DNA from: Steromphala cineraria
Lineage: Eukaryota > Mollusca > Gastropoda > Trochida > Trochidae
Reading direction: 5' to 3'
Length of the DNA: 64,000 nt
NCBI GenBank assembly: GCA_916613615.1
Contig: OU744721.1
Coordinates: forward strand, 53,702,747-53,766,746
Positions 12,651 to 26,950 of the stretch are shown piece by piece. Under the pieces are notes generated by a model. It made no database searches. It was not told where the DNA came from and was given only the letters and a program-made list of their open reading frames with translations. How positions within the stretch are numbered: position 1 is the first letter of the stretch; the number at the start of each line of letters is the position of its first letter. A program made the translations under genes and the position numbers.

Positions 12651-14430
12651 AGGTAAAGATGCCCGCTGTAGGATTTTCAAATTAAACATTACTATCATGT
12701 TCCAATACTTCTAATGTAAGATCTAAATGTATTTGGTAACATATATCGATCGATTTATATCTTTCTGAAGAATAAACGATCAAGATAGAATTTCAGAATT
12801 TGCGAATTTGTGACATGTAAACCCAATAAGGGATTTGACCCCCCACCAGATTCATGACATCATATAGTCAAATTTATGACCTTTTCGCGTACAATCACTA
12901 GTATCAGAATTCATTATGACAAAAACCTTGTTTGATTATAATTGATTGCTGTCACAATTAGTAAAAAAAGCTTTTTACCAACAAATTATCAATTGAGAAA
13001 ATAATAATCTTGATTTGAGGAAAACATTTCTAGAATCTTTATCTTAACGCTGGCAAATGCCATTCAGTGTATGTTTGTTGGAATTTATGAATCCAATATA
13101 TTTGAACTCGATGTTAAATATCATATTTGAGTTGTTTCTTTGTTGAGTTGAACTTTTTTCAGGTAGCTTCTTGCTTCAGTTTCGTGTACATTTCAAATAT
13201 GACTGACAAGGCCAAAATGAGCAATGGCGTGATCAATACTTCTTGTATCATGAATATTTTTCTAAAAATAATCTGCACATACATAATACAATCTATTATC
13301 AATATAGCAATATAGAAAACGCTTCTAATTTCGTATCCGTGCATTGCAAATTTTACTATGTATAACCAAAAGATAATATGGTAAATAAAGAAGTATGAAA
13401 ATCGCATTAACATATGAATAAGTTGTTTGTAGGTGCAGACAGATTTTCATATGAACGATGTTTGTCTTGATCTAATTTTCAAAACAAAAACTAGAAGAAA
13501 CGTACAGAAACGTGAGGTTGTTCTTGGAATGGATAAAAAGTGGACAACGATTACCCTAGTCAGAACAATTAAGTTAAAGTTACTAATAATATTGCATTTC
13601 TATTTCCAAAACATTGTTAGTGAATGGATATTAAAGAATACCATTTTATTTTCTTTATGACTACATGCATGTGTTTTCTAAATATCAACGTTAACTTCAC
13701 GTTTGTTCGCTTCATTAATTGATAACTCAAAACTCATAGTGATATTTATTTTACATACAAATTAATTTATAAATAAATAAGATTTTTATAGGTTTTCTAC
13801 ATATGGATTTGTGGTATGGATATGAACCTCCTTATAGAAATACAAATAAGTCTATATATATTTAGATTTTATGTTTATCTCCATGCTTATGAAGAGTACA
13901 TTTTGCAAATATTATCCACTTTCAAAATAATATCCAATGAAGGAATGTTTCTTGACAGATCAAAAATAAACTGTGACCTTTATCTTGATGTTTTGTAAAT
14001 GAAATTACTTCGCTAAATCTAATACAAAATTAAGTAACCAGTTCTTTCTCAATGACACCATATGAACAATAGAATATTAACTTTGTGTTTTTCGTACTAT
14101 TACCTTTAAAATTTAGAAACTGAAAATATGTTTTGTATATATGCTAACATCATAGTGCTATTTGTAATCCTGATATATGATATTAATGATATGGAAACGT
14201 ACTATAAACAAACCTACAAAAATGTAAAAACGTGAATAAATGTTACGGGTTCTTCATGAATGAATACATATCAAACTAATTTAATTCAAGTTGTTAATCG
14301 AGTGTACTATAACGCATGCAGTTCACAAACAATAATATTACCATGCAGCACACGCATGTAATTGTCTGAAACTGCCATCATCAAAAGAATTGTTTTCAAT
14401 ATAATACCCATTAGAATATACCTCATAAAA
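12651..14430. other. non-coding stretch
   Basis: Several overlapping short frames on both strands (13127-13998) have no domain, no splice signals and no conservation. Nothing is supported. Confidence 0.4.
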
Positions 14431-14705
14431 CGCCTGTAAATTTGTAACCTGCTTAAAAGAACACTTTCATAACCATTATCTACTTAGTGTCAATGATACA
14501 ATCTTGCACACTCAGATTAACGGTTATATATTAACTGTCTTTTACTGTTATTATGAAGAGAAATTTTTTTATTTTCAAATTTTCATTAGATTTCATTTTA
14601 CAAAATTCCTGTCAATTTGTAACCAGCTCAAAAGAACACTTCCATATCAATTATGTCTACTTAGTGTCAGTGATACAATCTTGCACATTCAGATTAAACA
14701 TTCCA
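14431..14705. repeat. 175-bp tandem duplication
   Basis: The segment 14435-14525 recurs at 14610-14700 with a period of about 175 bp. Shared words include 'aaaagaacact', 'tctacttagtgtca' and 'gatacaatcttgcaca'. A weaker third echo is at 16950-16985 ('gcacttcgtgtcaatgatacaa'). Two plus frames at 14504-14768 cross it and are not supported. Confidence 0.7.
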
Positions 14706-15799
14706 TGTTACTTAATCATGTCATGGTGTGAAAAAGGAGAAATTGTTGCATTAAACAGTATTGAATGACATTAAGAATCTGTACATGTTATTCAAGTAAA
14801 TAAGTTGTCAGTTACGCTAAATCGGCATAAGAGTTTCCTCTGGCAAAAGCTTCAATGAATATTTTCTTGAAATAATGATGATAAACGCTTCCTAAATAAT
14901 AGATGATCCTTTTATTTTATATTTCATTTTAATCATATTTATTCCCATACAATTATGAAGTTATTTCGTTACATATACGTTTGGATTAAGGTATATCATG
15001 TATTATTCATGGCAAGAAAGAATTGTTGATGAACATAAGCATAATGACAGATGTTTTGAAACATAGGCAGAAAAGGACTTTCCGGATCGTTCCTCATAGT
15101 ACCAAATATGTTTCGCAAATATGTGTATTGATGTTAAATTGTATATAATTCTTATAGAGAAAAACAATAAATGACGTATAAACCTTTGTATGTGACATTT
15201 AGTCATTTTCAGAAAACCACAACAATGTTTTAGAAGGTGTAACACAATTTGTACTTACATGTACATGTAGGATTTTTTGCTCAAAGGAGTTATGTCATGA
15301 ACTCTGAACTAGGTTTTATATCAATACAGTTTAGATAGTAAGATATTGTTTCGACTAACATTTGCATATATATGATTAAGACTAAATCACAATATTCATC
15401 AGGTTCATGCAGAATATAAACAATATTACTTGAAGTATTTAGTCAATAGACTATAATTAAATGTATCCAACACATCTTTGATAGGAGCAATGGTTTATAC
15501 ATTTGATGTGAAAATGTTAACTAAGAATATGGAAGTATGCTCATTCAAAAATATACTTGCATAATTGTTTAAAAACCTATTTGATCTAAATGTTTATAAA
15601 GTAGGATAAATTATCCATTTGTAACATGCAAATATGCATATTCAATAATATTCGTATACAAATACACTATCCTTTTAGCAAATACTTCAACTTTTCATTC
15701 CTTTGGCTTGTTCATAATGATGAAATTCCTATTTCATTTCCATGAGAAATCAGTTATACTGTGGTTACTAAAAGTATGATTCTTTGTGATAAAACAAGA

Positions 15800-15905
15800 A
15801 ATCAATATGGCTGAATACTTGATGATGGAAATCTTTGTCAGTTGAGTCAACATGCTTGACAAGAGAGAAAATATCAAAGTTCAAGTAAGCTTTAGTAAGA
15901 TCTTT
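15800..15905. repeat. ancient dispersed repeat, copy 3 of 4
   Basis: Contains 'aagaaatcaatatggctgaa', 'tacttgatgatggaaatctt' and 'gagagaaaatatcaaagttc', matching copies 1, 2 and 4 in order. Confidence 0.55.
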
Positions 15906-15964
15906 CAACTTCAAACTAATAAATATCCTTTTTATCTCCTATTGGTTTTAGTTTGCAGAAGATG

Positions 15965-16262
15965 CACTTTTATCAGATATGAATATATTGTAAAGATAGA
16001 TACGGTCATTGAATTTTCATAACCCTGCAGTACCACTATTTTCATTTCTTTATCTGTTGTTACATGTAATCGGTTGTACTTCCACAATGTAACAAGGCAA
16101 ATTGTTCACACAAAGTATGTGAACAATTTGCCTTGTTACATAGCGGTAGCGGTACGGCTGGGTTATGGAAATTCAATGACCGTATCTATCTTTATAATCT
16201 ATTCCTATCTGATATAAGTGTTTCACTTCCACAATGTAGCAAGGCAAATTGTTCACACAAGT
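15965..16262. mobile_element. foldback element with nested hairpins
   Basis: The outer arms 15965-16026 and 16158-16220 are near-perfect inverted repeats (shared core 'agatacggtcattgaatt'). Inside is a perfect 22-bp inverted repeat (16088-16109 and 16119-16140) around a 9-bp loop. A third copy of the inner arm, in direct orientation, lies at 16225-16262. No coding capacity. Confidence 0.85.
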
Positions 16263-18054
16263 ATCGGCAATGATCTGGACGAATTCATGTTAAATGAACT
16301 GCATATAACCACACATTAAACTGTTTGTTTTCATGAATTCTCAACATATAATCGACGGCAAAAGAAACGTTACCACATGAATACCAAGATAGTATAAACC
16401 ACGTAAGGTGGATACAACTAACATATAGTTACATCATATTTTCAGAAGCCATTACTCTAATTCCGAGATTTTAAAACTATGTATACACTTCTATTCCATC
16501 TTTTATGGTTTTTGATCTTTGACATAAGCTGATTCAATCATTTAAGATTGTTGACAAATGTTTTGTGCCTCTGTCGATATATAACAGTAAAATATGCATA
16601 ATATCACTTCGCTACACAATCACACAATATTGAAAGTGGCCAAGTGCGAAAAGTTCAAAACGAACAAGGTTGATGACTTGTAGTCATAAAATGACACATA
16701 TGTATATTCGATGCGGGTAAGCATTTCGCTAATGAGAGGAAAGTATTTACATGTACTTGTTGCCGACACATGTTTTAAGACAATACGTTATGAACCTCAC
16801 CAGTTTCATGTTAGAAAACTAATATGATCATATTGCATTGCGGTTTAGAACTAAAGAAATAAAGGCAGCTGCTCGGACCACTTATGCTAAATTGTTAATG
16901 ATGACTTGATGAAAAATGATAGAGTATGGATCCAAAGTACTCTCATGCGTAATTATGTGCACTTCGTGTCAATGATACAACAAATTGCCTGCAAAATAAA
17001 AAGTAAATGTTACTTAAACAAACTGTTGAAGTTTCATAACTGATGAATTGAGTAAAAGTTTGAAACCGTTTGACATATTTGACACTAACAACATACTCTA
17101 CGTCACTTTCACGTTGGTACAGATTTCTTAGCAGAATATAAAATGAGATCACTTTTTTTTAAAACATAGTTTTCTCACAGTTTATGTCAACTTCTGATCG
17201 GGAGGTGAATAAATGATAGGTTTGAAAGTTTAAGAAGTAGATTGAGTGATATGAAGTATGTAAAACCATTAACATTAGCTGATGTGATCCTTTACATACC
17301 ATCGCCTGTCACCTTTTTCATATCAAATGAGGAGACAATTCACAAATCATGCATATTTTACAAGCAACAGAAATATTGTAATTTGATAACCTAAAATCTG
17401 CTAATGGTAGGTTTCGTAAAGGAGTTGTGTGTGTCTTGCCAACCATTTACATTCGTAATATTAGCCTCATTGCCAGTAAGGCAATATATGTTATTGGTAT
17501 CCCCCTTAGTAGTACTTAATGAATTTGAAATTAATACCTAAAAAAGAAAACAACTGATATATAGATAAACATGAAATTCATTTGAATAATTAACCAAATT
17601 TATACATTCCATTAAGTTAGCTGTGCACCAATTAACAACTATAAGGTTATATTTTAGACAACGAAATCACTTCTATAATGCTGTAAAACCTGTAACAATG
17701 TTAAGAAACATTTCATATCAGTATATTCTTTGTATTTGACAAAAGTGTCATCAAGCCAGTGTATCTGCCATTGCAGCAATGGTAAATATTCAAAACCTAA
17801 ATTTAAACAAACACAAACAACATTGAGAAATAGTAAAAAACACACATATTTTATGTCATGATATTATTAAGCTTTTACTATTTTGTTCGAGAAAAAACAT
17901 AAAACAAAACAAATCCAGTAATATCGTTTTTCTTTTTCAAAATTACGTGTCCATTCACATTAACTTGGTTGCTTCAATATCATCTGCAAATGTCAAAGTT
18001 CTACACTACTTTGACGAGCCATCTGTCTTATTGTAGGTTATGAAAATATGATCT
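16263..18054. other. non-coding stretch
   Basis: Minus frames at 16943-17152 and 17654-17845 lack domain, splice or copy support. No other feature. Confidence 0.4.
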
Positions 18055-18260
18055 GTACAATGATACAGAAATCAATAAAGAAGAGGCTGAATACTTGATG
18101 GAGTGAAATCTTCTCTAGTTATGTAAACAGTCGTGTCAAGAGAGAAAATAGCAAGGTTCATGTCAGCTTTTTAAATTATATGCCAAATCCATTTCGAATC
18201 AATCACGACTCGTTTCATTTGATAAAGAGGGATTTATTTGTGAATATTGTGATTTCATTT
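18055..18260. repeat. ancient dispersed repeat, copy 4 of 4
   Basis: Matches copies 1-3: 'cagaaatcaataaagaagag', 'gctgaatacttgatgga', 'gtcaagagagaaaatagcaa' and 'ggttcatgtcagcttt'. Spacing from copy 3 is about 2.3 kb. Confidence 0.55.
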
Positions 18261-21200
18261 AAAGATGTATCATGCCTTATCTAAAGATGGCATGAAAAAA
18301 AAAAATCACATTAGAAATTTTGGATGTTCTAGTGTACCTGCATTGTTCGTTACAACTGAAGGTTATATAATGTAACCTATAAAGCTCTGATGTGACCAAC
18401 TATTTTATAGACAGTATTCGGAGAAAGTGTATTAGTATTTCAAAGAATAACTTCAAAGCAGATTTCAAGTTGTCACATTTCAACGGTTATCTTACCTTTT
18501 AAACTTATTCCGTAACAAAGAACTAGGTATTTATGTTTTTGTTGATGAAGCAAGTGCAATATAGTAAAACATGCATTCTACAACTGAAACACTAAGAAAC
18601 TGATTTTACACAATTAACAATTAACTTGATGTGTATTCATGACTTGACTGAGAATTAGAATTACACTATTGATGATAAACGATTATTATGTTATTAAGTT
18701 TTGATCCAAAGATCTTTAGAATTAAAAGAAACTGTCATGGTTTTCCATGTCAGAATGTTCTCAAACAATTGTATATTTGACGTTTCAATAGGAACAAATA
18801 TCAGCTCAGTTTGGTTGCACTGGAAAAAGGATAAACACATGATATTTTTCTATACATGTACTTGTTATACTCAGATATAGAGGTGACATTTAAAGGTATT
18901 TATTTACCTTCCAGTTTGCGACATATGATATTAAAAGACCCTTTTTATGTTGATACACCTTCCAATTTCAACACATCGTTTACTGTTGCATTTGAAATTT
19001 CCTTAGTGTAAAAGTTAAGGTGAAAATCACATGGCATGTAAATAAAATATTGTTTAAGTGTACGTAACAGAGAACTTTTTAAACAAAAGATGATCTTTTA
19101 ATCAGTTTTTATATCGGTTAATTGACTTCGTAAGTGTTACAGTTAAAAGATAGTTTATACTGACAGACATAAAACTGTTGTCATTAGTTCAGAGATATAT
19201 TATTGACTGGAAGTTGTAAGTAAGAAAATAAGACTTCTGAATTAAATTGACATAAAGAGTTGTTAATAATCGATTTTCAACTCTTTATTATTTTACATAT
19301 AACATTTTGCATATTGGAGGTTTTACGTGAATGTAGAGTTGACTCGACATTTATGATTTATTCGAAATGATTTATCACATTTGTAAGTAGAGCATCTGTC
19401 GTTTTGCTTTGGTTCGTGTATGCTGAAGAGGAGCTTTAGAGAGGACAAAATGGTTGTTTTACTTCCTTTGTGATTTGATTCAATTTTATTGCAGTTTCGA
19501 CCATTCTGGGATTCGGTTACAGAATAAACTTTTACAATTATGTTTGCATTGCTCTGCATGCTGTCAAATAAGTGTTTTGTTCTCAACAGTATTCCCGAAA
19601 CGATCAATATGTGTGTGTTACACAGTGATAGAAATTTTGATGAATATAATTGAAAAAAAACGCTCATGAATGAAAAAGCACAATTGCAATTTAAATATAG
19701 GTACTCGTATATAGATTGATTTTAGATAGTTAAATATAGATATATCGATAGTCATCTGACTTGATAAACCATTCGCCAGAAAAAGCAGGAGTAATTGAAC
19801 ACAATTTGCTATATTCACACATGCAAGTATCACATAAATACTTAAACCGAAGTTCAGATCAACATATCTAAATATTGACAGTTACTTATTCTTATGTTGA
19901 ACATATCTTAAACCTATTAATAAAATGTCTTTTTATTTATGTCGAATTCTTATAAATACTCCTTATTTTAGAATTAGCTATTACTCATGAATAAATATTG
20001 CGTTTAAATGCTTCACATAATTTGACTTTCAGTTTGGTTCTTAAAGAATGGTTAACATAAACGTCCATTATCAAAAACTAATTGTCTTTGGCATCGCATT
20101 GAAAGAGGAATAGGTATTGCTTTGAGAAACAAGAATGAAAACTTAAGAGTTGCAAATGTCAACATTTAGTTCTGTGATCCGTGATGTTATGGGTCCAAAA
20201 GCAAATCAAACCTTTTGAACTACGCATCACCCATCTCTACAGCCTCATTATGACAAGTATTGTTCAAATAATAGTTCACTCGATAGTAAATGCTGTCTCG
20301 TGGCACAACACGTTCTTTCAACTATTTCAGTGTCTACAATTACGATCTAAAAATATATTTAAACATCGTTTAATTTGTCTTCTATTACATTGAATGGTAA
20401 ATTTTATTCATACAGTATGCCTGGACAAATATTGCTTTAATTTTCTTTCAACTATTCATGCTTTTTTATCTGAAGACTGAGAAAAATGAACCCATAATAC
20501 ATCGGCCTAAACATAAACAGCATAAAAGCATGCAATAAAAACAATATAAATATAGATATAGTTCATGTTTTTTTAAAAACTTATTACTTTGACAGAGAAA
20601 GATCTCTCAAAATGAGAGTTGTTGTTGTCAAACTGTCTTGAATGACATTTCAAAGGACATTGTAACCAATACATGTTCTGATTTGACTTGATTTTAAGTG
20701 TTTTTTTACAACATGCTGCTAAATCAAAATAGCTTCCAGGGGACTACTTGCTTCGGTTAAATGCAAAATATGACTATCAAGGCAAAGAAAAGTATGTGGG
20801 TGTTCTATAAATTCTAACATAACATTTAATAAAAACTGAATGATAAAACAAGTATCTATTTTACGTTTATTTTGATCATAAACAAATAAGAAATCAGATT
20901 GAAATGTCAACGTTTCTTTATCTTATTCGTAAGTGTTGAAGAAAACACTTGTAAACAAAATGTAAGATCACGAGTGAAATATAACAAAGGCACTTTCATT
21001 GATGCCAATGGCCTTTAAGCAGAAGAAATGTAAAGCTTAAGTGAACCCAAAACGTTTTGATGTGGTCAACTTCAAAACATTACATTCAACAAGTTAAGGC
21101 TATAGAATGTAACACTGTGTGTGGTGTTATGATACTAACTAATTTTGAAGTTATAAAACAGACGATTCAGTGTACCATTCCAAATATATTGATTCATAGA

Positions 21201-23289
21201 AAAATCCTTTATGTCAGGAGACAAATGTGTTTTACACAACTGCAAATAATCTTTTTAATGTTAATTTTGTTTTCTTGCAATAGAGCGGTTTATTCTACAT
21301 GTGAGTAAAACGCAAAAGTTAATCGATCAAACATGATAAACAATACATTCCAAGGAGCAAAAGGATTACAAACCCAGGGCATAAATAACCTAATAACTAA
21401 TTCAACTTGAGAACTATATAGTGCAAATATTTAAATGTTCAATAGGATAAAGTCATTCAAAATCAAACTTTACGTTATGTTGATGTGTTAATACCTTAAT
21501 AAGACAAGAAACATGTACATGAACATATTCTGTCATGCGACAAACAGTTCAAAATACATAGTTGAATAAATAAGTTTTCTCAAAGTACACCGAATAGCTG
21601 AAATGTTAAAAATATTTAAAATATATTTGATATAAGTAAAGATTGGTACCATTATTACTATCTACAAGACACTCTTAGATTACCTAAGTTGACATTTAGA
21701 AAGTATTTAGCCTCCCACTGTTTTGATGTCTAAGATACAATTACAGCAAAATGTGATACAAAATAGAAACCTTGTTCTTTAATAATCTTTCTATTTCTTT
21801 CAACACATTTTTTACTGTTACTTTGACATTTCATTTTGTATTTTACAAAGTTATTTGAATTATATTAAATGATAATCCTTAAAACACAAAGATACTTTTT
21901 TTGCAGAATATCTAATATTGTTAATGTATCTGTGCTGGTTACCAGTGCTTGATCATGAAAATATTTAATGTTGGTAAAGCATTTTCTTCTTTTAATCCGT
22001 GGTTGAAGGTAGTACACGTATATTGACAGATATGAAATAATTCATGTTTTGTCCAGCAACGCTGTTGGTAATAGAATATCTTTCAAAGCCTGTAAAGCAG
22101 AGGTAGTTACATTTTGAAATTAATCATGAAAAACATATGTTTTATAGTATTTTACAAATGTTGTTGGCTGAGAAATTATTTTACATAAATAATGATTGAT
22201 TTTGTCAACTATCATGGTTTGCTAGTATTACTGATTGCACTTACCCGGTACCTTTTCTGAAGATAATATAGGAGGATGTTTAATTAAATGTTAAAGTCTT
22301 AGTGTCAGTTGCAAGGCAAATATTTCAACATTCCAGGCAAAAAGTTCGTCACATATCTTTATCTTTTTGACGATCCAAAATATTATAGTTTATGATATGC
22401 ATAGTAGCTGACAATATTGAGTTTTAAACAACAGCTAAACGTTGTCTCACGACTTTTCTCATCACGACATTCCGTTTCCATGAATTGATCACAACTAACT
22501 GCCAGCTACAGTCAATTTAGCTATTGATGGAAGCTGACAACGGTATTATTGTACATGTACTTTTAGTACAAGGCTCTTGCATTCAGATATTTGACATGTA
22601 ATATTTTAAGATCTCACTTAAAAACATATTTCAAGCAAGACATTAAGTTTTGATAAAAGATAATGATTGCACTGTGGTCATTCTCAGTCAATCAGCGGCT
22701 GGTTGGTTCATAGATAGGGAAATCAATTACTAATGTATTTGACACAGTTATATTTGGATTGAAGAGAGCGTGTGGCAGAAATAACACTAAAGTCAGGTGC
22801 CATTGCTATGACTAAAGATCAGATTTCACAGTTTCTATGTAAAGGTAAAACCAGGAGTTCAAACTCCTATTGTCTTCATTTGCACATGCAACACTAACAA
22901 CTTCCATTAATGATGCATTGTTAAGTTCCGTACAGTGAACAACAAGTTGTTACTAATATATGTTAATATAATGAGAATATTTCTCAAATTGTAATTAAAC
23001 AATTTAACAGACATTCATAAGAGGTTCTGATGGAATCATTTGTCATTGAAATTACTCTTGCAATTACAAAATCTAATCGAACAAGCACAAGTACATTTGA
23101 AATATAATATCCTTGCAATCCTACTATGGATGTCAGATAGAGATAAAACTTTTTTTTCATTGTGATTTCAAAATATAAAAATTATATCATATTTTAATTC
23201 TGGATCACTGTTTAAATAATCCATCTGCAATATTGATAATATCATAATCAAACGTTGCAAAATAACAGCTTTATACATTCCTGTTAGGG
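18261..23289. other. non-coding stretch before the tandem array
   Basis: No gene is supported. The longest frame is a 114-codon minus frame at 19323-19667. Its C-terminal half is polar (S, N, K, C rich) but it has no recognisable domain, and an overlapping plus frame of 71 codons competes with it. Confidence 0.35.
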
Positions 23290-26200
23290 AAAAATTATGT
23301 ACTTTTCATCTCATGATTGCATTTTGCAACTGGTAATCTATTTTGAGAACTTAATACAAACCAGTATTAAAGTCAGATAATTTCAAGAGCATTTGTGACA
23401 GGTTGTCGCAATTTCATTCACCTGAATGCTTTCAATTAATTTTTGTCATGATCTTTCCAATGCATCAATCTGTTAACAATTATGTTGTATGATTGGAAAC
23501 TAAATCATGTAATCACTACAACACGTGAATGAGAAAGATCAAAATTTATGGATCATGTGGCCATCATAATGATTGTTGTTAGACAAATAAGGTAAAATTT
23601 TGAAGTTTTAATGAAATATGAATATGTATCTTTTATGAACAAAATATCTTTAAAGGTCAGTTAACACGTTGTTTTGGAGTAACATGTGTGTCCCAATACA
23701 CAAAATACAAGAAAAACGATGACAACAAGTTAACAAAGAAAAAGGAAACACTACAATGAGTTCTTACCCAGAATACAGTTTATTGAACGCACAGGAAAGA
23801 GTATGATCTTATTGTTTATACTGCATCTTTATTCCAAACATGAATGTGAAACTGTATATCAGTTTAGTAGTTGTCATCTCGTTATCACCAAGACGGCTTT
23901 TAAATCACCCCATTTAACCTTTGCTGATGTATTCAAATCATATTTTACTTCTCAGCACGTTATTAAACCATAGTCTTGAAAAGATCAAAGAAATGAGACA
24001 TTGTGAAAGAAATATTTGATATCCATCGTTGACACAGATCTCATTCTGTTGGGTGAATCCTAAAAAAGACAAATACAAAAATATAAGCCAAATAGATCTA
24101 CTTTGTTATCTTTATCTAAATATATATTGATTATCATGGTGGTGAGAGAAATAACTTCTCTATTTAAAGCAGTTGTTAATTATGTTAATAATTGGTATAA
24201 GCTGAATAAACCCTCGATTTTTCATTATCGATTTGAAAAAATGGAAAAACGCAAAACGTAGAGTCAAAATTGCTTTGAAATACAGGATATATACCTAATT
24301 ACAGAAATGTCAACACCGAGGTATATGATCCTCATTTAGATCTGGTAATAAGAGTCTATAAGGAAAGCAAACCTTCTCAAGAACAACTCAAATTGCTCTG
24401 AGGTTTTTCTTCTGCAAGCCTTTAACAAGTAAATAGTTCAGACAATGATAAATGTCTTGAGGCATTGCAACATATAAATTGAAATAACATCATATTTAAC
24501 CTTAAAACAAATGAATTCCTAATTGTTAAGATCAAAAGCTTAACAAATTCTCAAATACACTTCACCAGGGCGAGAGAGGTATGAACAGTTAATATGGGAA
24601 CATCAAACAGACCAGTGTTTGGGAGTGAGAGGGAGCTAAATGAAGCTTGATAGAGAGCAATATGATATCTATACACTTTAGTTGTACTAAGAATATTTCT
24701 CAAACAGACAGCGCCAATTTCTACTTGACATATAAAGGATTTCTGTGTTGTGTTAAAATGTTTATTGTTCTTGTGCCCTTTTATTTATTACAGCAAGTTA
24801 TATCATCAGACAATAAATTGAAAACCCTTTTAAACATTTCAAATGGTCATCAATGTTCTATCGAAAAGATTACAGGCGCAGGTTTATTTCTGTAGCATTG
24901 CTATGAGAAGAGAATGTAGCTTTGAAGAGGAAATCCGATCAATTCATTTTGTTAGATGCTCATTCATCTATTGCTATATTATACATAATGAGAAGTAAAG
25001 GACTTGAGAAGAAGTTTAAATGTTGGAAGTTGACCCCTAAGCTTTTTTGATACTATGATTAGCTGTTTATGTTCCCAGGTTACATTTTGTGTTAAATAGT
25101 AGTCGCGCAGTGTGACCAAATTTAGTTGTTAAAAAGTAAAAGGTTTCGAAAATATAAAAACAGTTTCAAAATAATTTGAGATGTTTGTGTGTGGAAAAAT
25201 GTGTGCGTTTGAGTTGTAAACGATTGGAAAGCATATGAATAGAGTTTGAATTGTACGAAACGCCTTAAAGGGGCTGTAGCACGTTTTTAGGGAGAAACAT
25301 AGGTGAGGTCAGAAAAAAGAAAAGAAATTGTTCCCATTGAAAGACAATATATTTAATCTAAATGGAGCAGTATTACATCAAATATATAATGTAAAGTTCA
25401 GCCATGCGATTCCTTTTTCTTGCACAAAATAAATTAAAGGTGTTCACACAAAAATGGACGCTAATGGACTTTATGTGAATTTTCATAATGTGTTCTCTGA
25501 CTTGATGAATGGTTAGTTTAATGCGATTTTTGACACTTTCAAAATAATACAATTAGCAATACCGTACAATTATCAGTTTTTTTAAAAACGTGCTATTTTC
25601 CCTTTAAAAGGTAATTAATTCATATATCTTCACGTTTACATTGTATTGAAGTAATATGATTTTAAGACATAATTGCAGATTAAACATTTCAAAGTGAGTT
25701 ATAGTTTACTCCTTAACCTGGAATTAGTTAAACGTTAATATTCATATATATTCATGTTATCCACAGATATTGTCTGCAAGAATAGTTTTTGATTAAAATA
25801 AAAAAAATCGATTGTAAAAAAATAATCAAGTAACTGGAGGATTTAAATTGGATATCCTATTCACCTTTTGAATATCATTTTGAGATAATAAACATGTCGT
25901 TGGCATCGTTGTGATCTCTGCCATGTGGTTTGAGGACCAAATATAAGTTTTAGATCACTCTTTTATACTTGAGTTTATAACCCAAAGTGAATCTAGCTAG
26001 AACCTTATGTTGTAATTATCCCGATATTTCCTCATCACAGTTTACAAGATATTGACAGTTATTAATCATGTACTATACATCATATGTTTTGCTTTTTACA
26101 ACGTGTTAATAAAATAACGATGTTAATTTAGAACATAATCTAATCAAAATGAAAGTAAGATGATATCAAACACGTTATGACATTTTGATGCAGCTGCATT

Positions 26201-26950
26201 CAGCCGAATGCTTTCAATCTATTTATGACATGACCTTGCTAAGCAAAACTGTTTTCATAATTAAATTGTAAAATTTGTTTTACAAACCTAAAATCCCATC
26301 GATCAAAGAGATTATCTAAATCACCAAATATAAGGAAAGTAATAGAAATAACGATTGGTAAACTTATAAGCGTTTTTTTCTTCTGACGTAATGATGATCG
26401 CAAAAAAATTAGAATATTCATGAGAATGGGCAACAATGAAATCCCCTGCTTTGACCATATAATGTTAGTTCTCTCTCTTGTGCTCAATGCCAGTTGAGTT
26501 GCATCAATCTAATCTGTGAAGGAGGCACCATTTTATCTAACAAGGATGTTTTGAGTCACAGATGAAATGAGGTGGATGAACACAAGAGATTTTACAAACT
26601 GTCAACGATAAGCGTCAGAGAGCTCTGGTAATGTACTTTCTAAAACATGTTTTTCACTTTCGATTATTTAATAAGGGTAATCATGATTTTACTCAAGTTT
26701 ACATTTCAGTAAATTTTGTATCTTTCCCACTGCAAAACCCTAGTTTTGTGCCTTTTTTATGTCTTTTGAAAGACCTAGTGAAAATAAAAGGTATGTTAAT
26801 TCTTTTCAGATACTATTATAACTAACTGTGAACTCTTCTATTACAAAAGTTGGAGGTGAAAATTTGGTTAGACGGTGATTTGATTAAAGAGAAGAATTTA
26901 GTGGTTCACAAAGAATCACTAAAAAGGAGAAGTTTTGGCACGTGTCATTC
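23290..26950. repeat. array unit A1
   Basis: First A unit. It keeps a 200-bp segment at 25080-25265 that A2 and A3 have lost but B2 (37950-38110) and B3 (49050-49210) keep. It carries a private MITE at 25265-25607. The minus frame at 26239-26487 (82 codons, hydrophobic) is not preserved in A2 or A3. Confidence 0.8.
25265..25607 (-). mobile_element. TTAA-type MITE inserted in unit A1
   Basis: Starts TTAAAGGGGCTGTAGCACG and ends with the inverse terminus and TTAA. Units B2 (near 38096) and B3 (near 49196) have 'aacgcatttaaagg' with one TTAA at the same place. The element is therefore a real insertion with TTAA duplicated. TTAA targeting is characteristic of piggyBac-type transposases; assignment to that group is inference, since no transposase is present. 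Confidence 0.88.

Noticed and set aside
19323..19667. 114-codon minus frame with a polar C-terminal half
   Set aside because: No domain, no splice or promoter context and a competing frame on the other strand; left as unproven.
22790..22880. tRNA-like B box in 'aggagttcaaactcct'
   Set aside because: No matching A box, acceptor stem or anticodon arm could be built around it.
26239..26487. 82-codon hydrophobic minus frame in A1 resembling a membrane protein
   Set aside because: The same segment in A2 and A3 is interrupted and has different frames; no acceptor or donor supports it.
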